Source: Bradyrhizobium diazoefficiens
Lineage (GTDB): Bacteria; Pseudomonadota; Alphaproteobacteria; Rhizobiales; Xanthobacteraceae
DNA: 64,000 nucleotides
Assembly: GCF_016616425.1 (NCBI RefSeq)
Contig: NZ_CP067101.1
Coordinates: 5,518,001-5,582,000 of the forward strand
Direction: 5' to 3'
In this document: positions 47,501 through 55,354 of the stretch, piece after piece
How positions within the stretch are numbered: position 1 is the first letter of the stretch
How the letters are laid out: each line of letters opens with the position of its first letter
The notes under the pieces: generated by a model
Told to the model about the DNA's origin: nothing
Databases searched by the model: none
Seen by the model: the letters and a program-made list of their open reading frames with translations, nothing else
Program-made: the position numbers and the translations under genes

Positions 47501-47649
47501 AGCCGGGTCGTGAAATCGAAGGTCCGATGGCAATCGTCATCCTCGGCGGTCTGATCACTTCGATGGCGCTGAGTCTGCTGGTGCTGCCGACCCTTGCGCT
47601 TCGATATGCGCGCTTCAAGAGCGGCTCTGAGCGCACCCAAGGCGCTTGA
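44503..47649 (+). CDS. RND efflux pump inner-membrane subunit, CzcA/HME-like
   Basis: A 1048-residue pump with 12 membrane helices and two large periplasmic loops. It begins FSIRFRGIVLALSFALLGYG and has TM4 segment MTLGGLAIAIGEVVDDAVIGVEN near residue 415, where two adjacent Asp could relay protons. The DFG-type Asp of CzcA is replaced (AIAIGEVVDD), so it belongs to a less-studied branch of the heavy-metal RND family and its cargo is uncertain. The last helices (LGSMVGFVTLFGITLRNSILMISH) are typical. It overlaps the adaptor gene and stands 220 bp from pqqA. Confidence 0.86.
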   Translation: MTDGIGASRSGPQAALVAFSIRFRGIVLALSFALLGYGLFTVGEAKYGVFPEFAPPQVTIQTEAPGLSPEHVEILVTQPIETSINGLAGVESLRSSSIQGLSVVTVTFQPRSDIYRARQLVTERLAVVATRLPQGVQPPSMTPLTPLAGTVLVIGLTSDQRSLMDLRTVADWTVARRLLAVQGVAQVSTYGKDVRSLQVQVRPDDLIRFRVGLNDVLAAARKATGVRGAGFIDTANQRITLQTQGQSLTPDQLARTVLRHEGGASVVLGDVATVVTAPEPPIGAALIDGVPGIMLMVSQQYGANTREVTTRTEAALQELRPGLEADGVQLHADIFRPANFIDAATENVLNALLIGGALVVVVLFLFLFDWRTSIISCTAIPLSLIAAVLALQWMGETLNTMTLGGLAIAIGEVVDDAVIGVENVLRRLRENRRAPAPKPETRVVLDAFLEVRTAVAYATFAVLLVFVPVLALSGIAGRLFGPLGIAYIFAVLASLAVALTVTPALSMLLLAGRSGEHRLHEPPAVRWSRRCYLALLRRIGRFPKLVMTAAAALTIAGAAMLPFFGGTFLPDLREGHLILHVSAIPGTSLDESLRIGKRMTDTLRHIPGIRRVAQHAGRAEAGIDTVGPHSSEFEVDLEPGLSGQAQSAAEARIRAALADFPGVSFSSKTYLTERVEETVSGFTAAVVINIYGPDLDSLDRAARDVARELDEVGGAADVQRRSPPGMPQVNVTLRPTDLQRWGLDAVEVLELVRTAYQGDIVGQGYEGNAVFNIIVILDAPARARLTQIGDLPVRTPSGTYVLLKQIADVYETSGRYQIQHQNAQRVQTVTANVSGRDLESFVAAAKRKLAREVTLPPGAHVEFAGAAEAQARSRRDLIVNSLLAGTGIVVLLSMVTGHLRNLLLVMINLPFAFVGGVFALALTGGLLSLGSMVGFVTLFGITLRNSILMISHYEHLVLVDGRAWGPETAIEGAADRLVPILMTSLVTGLGLLPLALGAGEPGREIEGPMAIVILGGLITSMALSLLVLPTLALRYARFKSGSERTQGA

Positions 47650-47822
47650 CCATCTGGATCACGTTCGCGTCGAGAGCGCCGACCAGCATCAGCGCAATAC
47701 AATACGGCGATCGACGGTTGAGACCTCTGGCGCGCGTGTCGAAGCCGGTTCGGATGTGGCTTTTCGCGACGATGCGGGGCGCTCAATTGGCAGGCACTCG
47801 GATATCGAAAGACCCTACGATA

Positions 47823-47864
47823 CTGCCGCGGCTTCGACGGCATTCGCCATCGAAGCCGCGGCAG
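47823..47864 (-). terminator. Strong hairpin just downstream of pqqA
   Basis: CTGCCGCGGCTTCGA and TCGAAGCCGCGGCAG form a perfect 15-bp stem with a 12-base loop, 7 bases after the pqqA stop. It is followed by TATCG rather than a T-run, so it may protect the short transcript 3-prime end as much as terminate. Confidence 0.6.
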
Positions 47865-47871
47865 ATCGGTC

Positions 47872-47952
47872 TTACTTGCGCGAAGCGCAGGCGTACATGT
47901 TGATTTCCATGCCGACCGGCACTTCCACGATCTTCGGAGCTTTCCAGGCCAT
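47872..47952 (-). CDS. pqqA: PQQ precursor peptide PqqA
   Basis: A 26-codon gene too short for usual gene finding. The product starts MAWKAPKIVEVPVGMEINMY and ends ACASRK; it has the E16-x3-Y20 pair that PqqE and its partners join to make pyrroloquinoline quinone, within the family core VGMExxxY. GGGAG lies 6 bases before the ATG at 47952. It stands alone: no pqqB, C, D or E gene is in the window, so the peptide must be processed by enzymes encoded elsewhere. Placement beside lanmodulin and three PQQ dehydrogenases fits a cofactor supply linked to demand. Confidence 0.9.
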   Translation of the reverse strand: MAWKAPKIVEVPVGMEINMYACASRK

Positions 47953-48309
47953 TCGGGTCTCCCAAGGTATTGAGCGCGACATCGCGCGGCGCAAAACCTA
48001 GGGCTGCGTCAGGTGCAGTTCAAGCCTCGATTCGACTGCCGGGCGGGTCCGTGTCGATTCTTCGCGGCTGCATTTCTCTCTCGGGCAAAGCCAGTTCACT
48101 CTTGGTCAAGCACGACCCGCAAGACGCAGCCTCGTGCGACGCACCGCGCGTCGAATCGACGCCAACGGCACCGCGCCATCGGCAGCCTTTGTCGGCCATG
48201 GCGGCGTTCGGCTTGGCACTCGGCTTGGCGCCTTCCGCCAGGTCCGATGAGTGTCGGAGCGGACATGCCCGCAACCGCCGCCCAATCACGTCTGTTCCGA
48301 TTGCGGCAC
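47953..48309. other. Intergenic region between lanmodulin and pqqA
   Basis: This 357-base stretch shows no convincing gene. Open frames on both strands are Cys/Arg-rich, lack ribosome-binding sites and look like GC-frame shadows. It contains the pqqA promoter region and probably the end of the lanmodulin message. Confidence 0.6.
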
Positions 48310-48702
48310 TCACCGCAACAATCGCAGCAGCGCGCGGCCGGCGCGCGAGTTCAACTCCTTCGCATCCAGCGTTCCGTCCTTGTCCGGATTGGCTGCATTG
48401 AAACGCTGCTCGACCAGGGACAGGTATTCGTCGAGCGTCAGCGTCCCGTCGCGATCGGGATCGGCGGCGGCGAGTTCTTTCGCCGTCAGCCGTCCGCGCA
48501 ATTCGCGCGCATCGAGCGTGCCGTCGTGGTCGGCGTCGAGCTTGGCGAACAATGCACCGGCCGCCTTCTTCACCTCGGCAAGATCGAGCGTGCCGTCACT
48601 GTCGGTGTCGAACAACTTGACCGCGTTGCCGGAGGCCGACCACGCCGGACCGGACGACAATGCAATCATGAGCGCAAGCGCAACTGAGCGACGCGAGATC
48701 AT
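48310..48702 (-). CDS. lanM: Lanmodulin (lanthanide-binding EF-hand protein)
   Basis: A 130-residue exported protein with signal peptide (VALALMIALSSGPAWSA) and four EF-hand loops: DTDSDGTLDLAE (32-43), DADHDGTLDARE (56-67), DPDRDGTLTLDE (81-92) and NPDKDGTLDAKE (105-116). Adjacent loops are only 12-13 residues apart, the lanmodulin spacing, and the whole chain lines up with Methylorubrum lanmodulin, including Asn at loop 4 position 1, the KELxxRxxxxEL linker and the ...NSRAGRALLRLLR end. Pro at loop position 2 is kept in loops 3 and 4 but is Thr and Ala in loops 1 and 2; loop 3 lacks Asp at position 9. GGGAGG precedes ATG 48702. It binds rare-earth ions in the periplasm, by family. Confidence 0.9.
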   Translation of the reverse strand: MISRRSVALALMIALSSGPAWSASGNAVKLFDTDSDGTLDLAEVKKAAGALFAKLDADHDGTLDARELRGRLTAKELAAADPDRDGTLTLDEYLSLVEQRFNAANPDKDGTLDAKELNSRAGRALLRLLR

Positions 48703-49033
48703 CAAGACCTCCCACACAAAGAGCCTCGGTGCGAGGCGGGATAGCAACGAGATAAATCCACAAGTGGCTGCCGGTTCAAGTCCGCAATTGCAACTTGCGC
48801 GCGCGACAACCCGCGGAACCTTCCGTTCGTCCGGGCCATCTTCGATCGGAGTTGCTTCTTGTCGCGGAATTTCCCCAGCGTCTCCGCACAAGTGGAGCCG
48901 GTTTCCGCAAGGTGACCGCACCTGCGTCCGGCGATACCCGCACGACTATTGCGACTTTCATATTGACGCGTTTTGGTTTCCGACAGAATGTTGCTTTCGC
49001 AGCGTCAAAAGGCGCGCATATTGGGAGGGACGG
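48703..49033. promoter_or_regulatory. Divergent promoter region of lanmodulin and a PQQ dehydrogenase, with direct repeats
   Basis: This 331-base gene-free region separates lanM (minus) from the PQQ dehydrogenase at 49034 (plus). It contains two direct copies of a 17-18 base element: CACAAGTGGCTGCCGGTT at 48759-48776 and CACAAGTGGAGCCGGTTT at 48887-48904. Each begins with the imperfect palindrome CACaaGTGG. They are candidate sites for a shared regulator of both genes. Confidence 0.45.
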
Positions 49034-50698
49034 ATGAAACGCTTTGCGATGGCCGCGAGCCTCGTCATGCTTGCATCGACGTGTGCAAGTGCACAGACCA
49101 CCGAGCAGCTGGTCAAGGGCGCGACCGATACATCGAACGTTCTCAACTACGGCATGGGCTACAATCTGCAGCGCTTCTCGACGCTTAACCAGATCAATAA
49201 GGACACCGTCAAGAACCTCGTCCCAGTCTGGAACTACTCCTTCAATGACGATCGCAGCGAGGAATCGCAGCCGCTGGTGTACCAGGGCGTGATCTACGTG
49301 ACCTCGCACAACGCGACCATGGCCGTCGACGCCAAGAGCGGCAAGCAGATCTGGAAAACCAAGGTCGAGTATCCCGCCGAGACGCCGCGCATCGTCTGCT
49401 GCGGCATCATCAACCGGGGTGCGGCGCTCTATGACGGCAAGGTGTTCCGCACCACGCTCGACGCCAACGTGATCGCGCTCGACGCCAAGAACGGCAAGGA
49501 GCTGTGGCGGCAAAAGGCGGCCGACATCAAGGAAGGCTATTCGATGACGGTGGCGCCACTGGTTGCCGACGGCATCGTCATCACCGGCATGTCCGGCGCC
49601 GAGTTCGGCACAAGGGGCTTCATTGACGGCTGGGATCCGGCGACGGGCAAGCACTTGTGGCGCACCCATTCGATCCCCTCGCCGGACGAGCCCGGCGGCG
49701 ACACCTGGAAGGGCGACACCTGGAAGCTCGGCGGCGGCTCGACCTGGATCACGGGGTCTTACGACCCCGAGCTGAACACGGTGTATTGGGGCATCGGCAA
49801 TCCCGGACCGTTCAATTCGGCGGTGCGTCCCGGCGACAATCTCTACACCTGCTCCGTGCTGGCGATGGACCCCAAGACCGGCAAGATCAAGTGGCACTAC
49901 CAGTTCTCGCCGAACAATCCGTTCGACTATGACAGCGTGGCCGAGATGGTCCTCGCCGACATGAATGTCGAGGGCAAGCCGACCAAGGTGCTGATGGACG
50001 CCAACCGCAACGGCTTCTTCTACGTGCTCGACCGCACAAATGGCAAGCTGCTCGCGGCCAACCCTTACGTGAAGGTGAATTGGGCGACCGGCGTCGACAT
50101 GAAGACGGGCCGTCCGATCGAGACCGACGTTTCGAAGGACGCGCGCGAGGGCAAGAAGGTCACCGTCTATCCGTCGATCCTCGGCGGCAAGAACTGGGAG
50201 CCGATGTCGTTCAATCCGCAGACCGGCCTGGCCTATGCCAACACGCTCGCCTTCGGCGGCAGGTACAAGACCGAGCCCGTCACCTTCAAGCAGGGTGAAT
50301 GGTACCTCGGCATGGATCTGACGGACCTCTGGGAGTACGGAGACGGCCCGCGCGGCCATCTCAAGGCGATCGATCCCCTGACCGGCAAGGCGAAGTGGGA
50401 GGCCCCTGTCGACATCCCGCGCTTCTCCGGCGTGCTATCGACCGCAGGCGGCGTCGTGTTCACGGGCGCGCTGACCGGCGAGTTCGAGGCCTTCGACGCC
50501 GACAACGGCAAGAAGCTCTGGCAATTCCAGACCGGGTCCGGCATCGAGGGCCAGCCCGTGACCTGGCAGCAGGATGGCGTGCAGTATGTCGCGGTAACCA
50601 GCGGCTATGGCGGCGTCTATTCGCTGTTCTCCGGCGACGAGCGGCTTGCCAAGGTGCCGCCCGGCGGCTCGCTGTGGGTCTTTGCGGTCAAGCAGTAA
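49034..50698 (+). CDS. PQQ-dependent alcohol dehydrogenase, lanthanide (Asp-x-Asp) type
   Basis: A 554-residue periplasmic quinoprotein with signal peptide (AASLVMLASTCASA). The eight-bladed propeller carries repeated W-motifs; adjacent C122-C123 form the vicinal disulfide over PQQ. The catalytic D298 is followed by D300 in FDYDSVAEM; the extra Asp is the mark of lanthanide-dependent enzymes. Lack of the XoxF-type insertions and its shorter length place it nearer to ethanol/ExaF-PedH-type dehydrogenases than to XoxF. GGGAGGG precedes the ATG at 49034. Followed by its own cytochrome c and XoxJ-like protein; probably oxidises multi-carbon alcohols. Confidence 0.88.
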   Translation: MKRFAMAASLVMLASTCASAQTTEQLVKGATDTSNVLNYGMGYNLQRFSTLNQINKDTVKNLVPVWNYSFNDDRSEESQPLVYQGVIYVTSHNATMAVDAKSGKQIWKTKVEYPAETPRIVCCGIINRGAALYDGKVFRTTLDANVIALDAKNGKELWRQKAADIKEGYSMTVAPLVADGIVITGMSGAEFGTRGFIDGWDPATGKHLWRTHSIPSPDEPGGDTWKGDTWKLGGGSTWITGSYDPELNTVYWGIGNPGPFNSAVRPGDNLYTCSVLAMDPKTGKIKWHYQFSPNNPFDYDSVAEMVLADMNVEGKPTKVLMDANRNGFFYVLDRTNGKLLAANPYVKVNWATGVDMKTGRPIETDVSKDAREGKKVTVYPSILGGKNWEPMSFNPQTGLAYANTLAFGGRYKTEPVTFKQGEWYLGMDLTDLWEYGDGPRGHLKAIDPLTGKAKWEAPVDIPRFSGVLSTAGGVVFTGALTGEFEAFDADNGKKLWQFQTGSGIEGQPVTWQQDGVQYVAVTSGYGGVYSLFSGDERLAKVPPGGSLWVFAVKQ

Positions 50699-50721
50699 TC
50701 CACGGCATGATGCTGAGAGAA

Positions 50722-51063
50722 ATGTCTCACAGGGCGGCGATCTTCGCCGCCGCCCTGGCGTTGACCGTCGCGCTTGCGGCGACCGTTCGTGCCGCCGACG
50801 ACGCAACCGGCAATCCCATGCAGGCGCAGATCGATCACGGCAAGTCGACCTATGCCGAGAAATGCTCGCACTGCCACGGCCCGAACCTGATGAACTCCGG
50901 CACCGTCACCCCGGACCTGCGCGTCTTCCCCGACGACAAGACGCGGTTCGTCACCACCGTGAAGAACGGCAAGAACAACAGGATGCCGCCCTGGGGCGAC
51001 ATCCTCAGCGACGACCAGATCGGGGATCTCTGGGCCTTTATCTCCAGCCGGAGGAAGCCATGA
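50722..51063 (+). CDS. Periplasmic c-type cytochrome, electron acceptor of the PQQ dehydrogenase
   Basis: A 113-residue cytochrome c with signal peptide (AAIFAAALALTVALAATVRA) and one heme site CSHCH, followed by a Met-axial-ligand candidate in NNRMPPWGDILS. Upstream ATGs at 50707 and 50710 are possible starts, but 50722 gives the cleanest signal peptide and has GAGAGA upstream. It takes electrons from the dehydrogenase encoded just before it. Its stop overlaps the next start by four bases. Confidence 0.83.
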   Translation: MSHRAAIFAAALALTVALAATVRAADDATGNPMQAQIDHGKSTYAEKCSHCHGPNLMNSGTVTPDLRVFPDDKTRFVTTVKNGKNNRMPPWGDILSDDQIGDLWAFISSRRKP

Positions 51064-51989
51064 GGGGCCGGTACGTTGCATGGAGCGTCGCGGCCCTTTT
51101 GTCGACGATGGCGTCGGTCGCTGTTGCGGCCGACGATCCGCTGAAGATCTGTCTCGACGAGGACCGGCCGCCGCTCTCGATGCATCGGCGCGGCAAGCCG
51201 GATGCCGGCTTCGACGTGCTGCTGGCGCAGGCGATGGCGGAGCGGCTCGGACGGAAGCTGACGATCCAGTGGTTCGAGAGCAAGCTGGACGAAGATTCGA
51301 GTCCACAGCTCGAGGCCAACGCGCTGCTCTCGGATGGGCGCTGCTCGCTCGTCGGCGGCTATGCGCTGACGCGGGATTCGCTCGTCGTCCCCGGGATGAA
51401 GACGGCGCGCTTGCCGGATTTCGCCGGCGCCACACGCGACGATCGGCGGCGCCGCGTCGCGCTCGGCGTGCTCGCACCAAGCCAGCCTTACGTCTATTCG
51501 CCGATGACGGTGCTGCTCGGGCCGAGGGCCCGCGGCCGCAAGATCGGCAACATCGGCGATCTCGCCGGCCTTCGTCTGGTCATCGAAAGCGGCTCGCTTG
51601 GCGACGCCATCCTGATGAACTTCGACAAGGGGCGGCTGATCGACAGCATCACCCATCTCGTCCCCGGCCGCGACGATCTCCTCGGCGCGCTCCAGCGCGG
51701 CGACTATGACGCGACGCTGATCGATCTTGCCCGCTTCGACGCTCATCGCGCCGCGCATCCGGATACGGCGATCACCGCATCCGGCTATTACTATCCGATC
51801 GGCGCCAATCGCGGCTATGTCGGGCTCGGCAGCGATCCAGCGCTGATCGACACCGTCAACAAGGCGCTGGGCGAGCTTAGCGCGGACGGCAAGATCGCCG
51901 AATTCGGCAAGCAGTCCGGCCTCACCTATCTGCCGCCGCGCGAGCCGGCGATTCTGGGCGACGTGTGGACGAAGATCATCCAGCGGTGA
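51060..51989 (+). CDS. XoxJ-like periplasmic binding protein, second copy
   Basis: A 309-residue exported binding protein of the amino-acid-receptor (SBP_bac_3) fold: LKICLDEDRPPLSMHRRGKPDAGFDVLLAQAMAERL, then LEANALLSDGRCSLVGGYAL and DLAGLRLVIESGSLGDAIL. It is more distant from canonical XoxJ than the protein at 36003 but has the same context: coupled (ATGA) to the cytochrome gene downstream of a PQQ dehydrogenase. Probably a dedicated maturation or ligand protein for that dehydrogenase. Confidence 0.78.
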   Translation: MRGRYVAWSVAALLSTMASVAVAADDPLKICLDEDRPPLSMHRRGKPDAGFDVLLAQAMAERLGRKLTIQWFESKLDEDSSPQLEANALLSDGRCSLVGGYALTRDSLVVPGMKTARLPDFAGATRDDRRRRVALGVLAPSQPYVYSPMTVLLGPRARGRKIGNIGDLAGLRLVIESGSLGDAILMNFDKGRLIDSITHLVPGRDDLLGALQRGDYDATLIDLARFDAHRAAHPDTAITASGYYYPIGANRGYVGLGSDPALIDTVNKALGELSADGKIAEFGKQSGLTYLPPREPAILGDVWTKIIQR

Positions 51990-52053
51990 ATTGGCTCTTG
52001 AGCGGCCCTGCAATCGCCGGAGCGGCCTCGGCGCGGAGCCCGCTCGGCGCGCG

Positions 52054-53022
52054 CTAGTGTTCGCCCGCGCTCGCAGCGCCCTGCTGTGCCTTGTGGATCG
52101 AGGACGGCACCACGCCGAAGTATTTTCGGAACACCCGGCTGAAATGCGACGAGCTGGAGAAGCCCCAGGAGAACGCGACGTCGGTGATGGTCTTGCCGGC
52201 GTGGGCCTCGAGCTCCTGGCGGCAGTTCTGCAAACGCGCCTGCCAGATGTAGTCGCTCACCGTGGTGCCGCGCTCCGAGAACAGCATGTGCAGATAGCGC
52301 TTGGAACAGCCGAGCTCGGCGGAGATCTGGTCGATGCACAGATCCGGATCGCGCAGGTGCTCGCGGATGAAGAACTGCGCACGCACATACATGGCTTCGG
52401 GCCCGACACGGTCGAACATCGTGTCGGCTTCGCGCAGCGGCAGCAGCAAGAGATCGATCAGCGAATCGGCGACGCCGACCGCACTGTTCGCCGACAGCTT
52501 GGCCGCCTCGTCGAAGGTCGCATGGACGAAATCGTGGGCGATCCGCCCCGTCCCCGTCTTCGCCGTCAGCTTGCAGGCGGGCATCCGCTGCGACGGGAAC
52601 CCGCGGTCGCGCAGCAGCGCCTTCGGCACGATCACCACGTCGTGACGCGTGAAGGCCGGGCTGATGATCGAATGCGGACAGGAGACGTCATAGGCGATGA
52701 TATCGCCGGGGTTGATTTCGATGTGACGGCCTTCCTGCTCGAAATAGGACACGCCGTAGGTCTGGAAGTGGATCTTGATGTAGGGATGTTCATTAGCCTT
52801 GGCGCGCGCCAGCGTGTGCGCAATGCGATGCTGACTCACCTCGATCTGGCAGAGCTTCAGGCGCGAGACGCTCGTGTAGTCGATGCGACCTTCGAGCGAG
52901 GACGCCTCCAGCGGATCGACGTCGAAATGCCCACACAGGCTCGTCAGCCCGTCGATCCAGCTCTGGATCTGGCGCTTCGGCGTCATGCCGGTCGTCGAGA
53001 GCGTGTGAATGGTGTCGGACAT
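52054..53022 (-). CDS. AraC family transcriptional regulator
   Basis: A 322-residue regulator with an N-terminal AraC-binding-like-2 domain (IKIHFQTYGVSYFEQEGRHIEINPGDIIAYD near residue 85) and a C-terminal double helix-turn-helix (DQISAELGCSKRYLHMLFSERGTTVSDYIW; TITDVAFSWGFSSSSHFSRVFRKYFG). FeaR-like members of this group often sense amines or alcohols/aldehydes. ATG 53022 is the best start. It is divergent from xoxF across 514 bp, so it is the prime candidate for control of xoxF and the neighbouring dehydrogenase. Confidence 0.88.
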   Translation of the reverse strand: MSDTIHTLSTTGMTPKRQIQSWIDGLTSLCGHFDVDPLEASSLEGRIDYTSVSRLKLCQIEVSQHRIAHTLARAKANEHPYIKIHFQTYGVSYFEQEGRHIEINPGDIIAYDVSCPHSIISPAFTRHDVVIVPKALLRDRGFPSQRMPACKLTAKTGTGRIAHDFVHATFDEAAKLSANSAVGVADSLIDLLLLPLREADTMFDRVGPEAMYVRAQFFIREHLRDPDLCIDQISAELGCSKRYLHMLFSERGTTVSDYIWQARLQNCRQELEAHAGKTITDVAFSWGFSSSSHFSRVFRKYFGVVPSSIHKAQQGAASAGEH

Positions 53023-53536
53023 TAATCCAGCCACTGGTTTGATCCGGAGCTTCGACGCAAATCGCGACCAGTGCTGCCGGAGCCCTCTGCGGTGATTGCG
53101 TGACGTTTACCTCGAAGTTGAGCGGTCTTTCGGCACGAGCGCCATCGTTCCATTGCCACCCTTGAGCATTAATCCTCCGCCTTAGTTGCAGCGCCGTCAA
53201 GGGGAACCTGAGCGCTGAAGGCGCTGTCAGAGCGACGCGGAAGCCGCTGAATTCGCTGCTGCAAAATCAAAATCTTCGCGTCCGTGCGCTGTCGAGCAAA
53301 CCGGCTTCTCTCTTGGGCAAGTTTCCCGATGACGAAGTCGTTAGGGATTGCGACAGGAACAACAAGAACGGGCCGCTCCTGCACGCGGACCCGTGGCTCT
53401 CATCAGGAGGAGGAAACAGCACAGCATCGTTTCTGGTCCCAAACGTGACCGCCCTGCACGAGCAGACGCCGGACGAGAAGCCCGGTGAATCAGTAATGCT
53501 TCGGAAACAATAAACGAGACCAACGGAGGAATGACT
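53023..53536. promoter_or_regulatory. AraC-regulator/xoxF divergent promoter region
   Basis: This 514-base region holds no credible gene. CACTGGT (53032-53038) and ACCAGTG (53067-53073) are inverted copies near the AraC start; the second runs into GTGCTGCCGG, which resembles the repeats in the lanM promoter (AAGTGGCTGCCGG). The stretch before xoxF (53400-53530) is relatively A-rich and would hold the xoxF leader; no clear -35/-10 pair is evident. Confidence 0.45.
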
Positions 53537-55339
53537 ATGCGCAAGGTGCTACTGGCGACCTTTCTTGGCTCAGCGGCGGCTCTCGCCGTCGGGAGCGCCT
53601 CAGCCAATGACGAGCTGATCAAGATGTCGCAGAACCCGAAAGACTGGGTGATGCCGACCGGCGACTACGCCAATACTCGTTATTCCAAGCTCAACCAGAT
53701 CAACGCACAGAACGTCGGCAAGCTTCAGGTTGCCTGGACCTTCTCGACAGGCGTGCTGCGCGGCCATGAGGGCGGCCCGCTGATCATCGGCAACATGATG
53801 TACGTCCACACGCCGTTCCCGAACAAGGTCTATGCCATTGACCTTTCGCACGAGAACAAGATCGTCTGGAAGTACGAGCCGAAGCAGGATCCGAACGTCA
53901 TCCCGGTGATGTGCTGCGACACGGTAAACCGTGGCCTGGCCTACGGCGACGGCAAGATCTTCCTGCATCAGGCCGACACCACTCTCGTCGCCCTCGATGT
54001 CAAGACCGGTCAGGTTGTATGGACCGCCAAGAATGGCGACCCCAGCAAGGGCGAGACCGGCACGTCGGCGCCCATGGTCATCAAGGACAAGGTGCTCATC
54101 GGCATCTCCGGCGGCGAGTTCGGCGTCCAGGCGCATATGTCGGCCTACGATATCAAAACCGGCAAGCTGGCATGGCGCGGTTATTCGGAAGGGCCGGACA
54201 GCGAGCTTCTGGTCGACGACAAGACCACCGCGCTCGGCAAGCCGGTCGGCAAGGATTCCAGCCTGAAGACCTGGCAGGGCGATCAGTGGAAGATCGGCGG
54301 CGGCGCCACCTGGGGCTGGATCTCCTACGATCCCGCGCTGAACCTGATCTATTACGGATCGGGCAATCCTTCGACCTGGAATCCGAAACAGCGTCCGGGC
54401 GACAACAAATGGTCGATGACGATCTGGGCGCGCAATCCGGATACCGGCGTTGCCAAGTGGGTCTATCAGATGACGCCCCACGACGAGTGGGACTATGACG
54501 GCGTGAACGAGATGATTCTCTCGGATCAGTCGATCAACGGCCAGCCGCGCAAGCTGCTGACGCATTTCGATCGCAACGGTCTCGCCTATACCCTCGATCG
54601 CACCAACGGCGAGCTGCTGATCGCCGAAAAGTACGATCCGAAGGTGAACTGGACCTCCGGCGTCGACATGGACAAGAACTCGCCGACCTACGGTCGTCCG
54701 AAGGTGCTCGACGCAGCTTCGACCGACAAGGCGGGCGAGGACCACAACGTGAAGGGCATCTGCCCGGCCGCGCTCGGCACCAAGGACGAGCAGCCGGCAG
54801 CCTACTCGCCGGACACGCAGCTGTTCTACGTTCCGACCAACCACGTCTGCATGGACTACGAGCCGTTCAAGGTGAGCTACACCGCGGGCCAGCCCTATGT
54901 GGGTGCGACGCTCTCGATGTATCCGCCGAAGGGTGAAAGCCACATGGGCAACTTCATCGCCTGGGACGGCAAGACCGGCAAGATCGTCTGGTCGAACAAG
55001 GAGCAGTTCTCGGTCTGGTCGGGTGCGCTCGCAACCGCCGGCGGCGTGGTGTTCTACGGCACGCTCGAAGGCTATCTGAAGGCGGTCGATGCCAAGACCG
55101 GCAAGGAGCTCTACAAGTTCAAGACTCCCTCCGGCATCATCGGCAACGTCACGACCTATGAGAACGGCGGCAAGCAGTATGTCGCAGTGCTCTCCGGCGT
55201 CGGCGGCTGGGCCGGCATCGGTCTGGCGGCAGGTCTGACCGATCCGACCGCAGGTCTTGGCGCGGTCGGTGGCTACGCAGCCCTCAGCAACTACACGGCA
55301 CTCGGCGGTACGCTGACCGTGTTCTCGCTGCCGGACTAG
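53537..55339 (+). CDS. xoxF: Lanthanide-dependent methanol dehydrogenase XoxF5
   Basis: A 600-residue periplasmic quinoprotein oxidising methanol to formaldehyde (some clade members go on to formate). Signal peptide [20 protein letters not shown]. Vicinal Cys pair in [10 protein letters not shown] near residue 131; catalytic D319 followed by lanthanide ligand D321 in [10 protein letters not shown]; the glycine-rich C-terminal loop [20 protein letters not shown] is XoxF5-like. GGAGG is correctly spaced for the ATG at 53537, not for the one at 53531. Next comes its cytochrome XoxG; an intercistronic hairpin may raise xoxF mRNA stability relative to xoxG. Matches the mxaF-prime gene known in Bradyrhizobium. 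Confidence 0.95.
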   Translation: MRKVLLATFLGSAAALAVGSASANDELIKMSQNPKDWVMPTGDYANTRYSKLNQINAQNVGKLQVAWTFSTGVLRGHEGGPLIIGNMMYVHTPFPNKVYAIDLSHENKIVWKYEPKQDPNVIPVMCCDTVNRGLAYGDGKIFLHQADTTLVALDVKTGQVVWTAKNGDPSKGETGTSAPMVIKDKVLIGISGGEFGVQAHMSAYDIKTGKLAWRGYSEGPDSELLVDDKTTALGKPVGKDSSLKTWQGDQWKIGGGATWGWISYDPALNLIYYGSGNPSTWNPKQRPGDNKWSMTIWARNPDTGVAKWVYQMTPHDEWDYDGVNEMILSDQSINGQPRKLLTHFDRNGLAYTLDRTNGELLIAEKYDPKVNWTSGVDMDKNSPTYGRPKVLDAASTDKAGEDHNVKGICPAALGTKDEQPAAYSPDTQLFYVPTNHVCMDYEPFKVSYTAGQPYVGATLSMYPPKGESHMGNFIAWDGKTGKIVWSNKEQFSVWSGALATAGGVVFYGTLEGYLKAVDAKTGKELYKFKTPSGIIGNVTTYENGGKQYVAVLSGVGGWAGIGLAAGLTDPTAGLGAVGGYAALSNYTALGGTLTVFSLPD

Positions 55340-55354
55340 GCCATCAGCATCGCT

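Noticed and set aside
47594..48001. Plus-strand frame of 135 codons covering the pqqA position
   Set aside because: The minus-strand 26-codon frame gives an exact PqqA-type peptide with a ribosome-binding site, while the longer plus frame has no family features and overlaps the RND gene end.
48020..48313. 97-codon minus-strand frame between lanM and pqqA
   Set aside because: No ribosome-binding site, scattered composition and no recognisable fold; kept as intergenic.
53169..53384. Small minus-strand frame in the xoxF promoter region
   Set aside because: Lacks a start signal and sits in a region better explained as promoter DNA.
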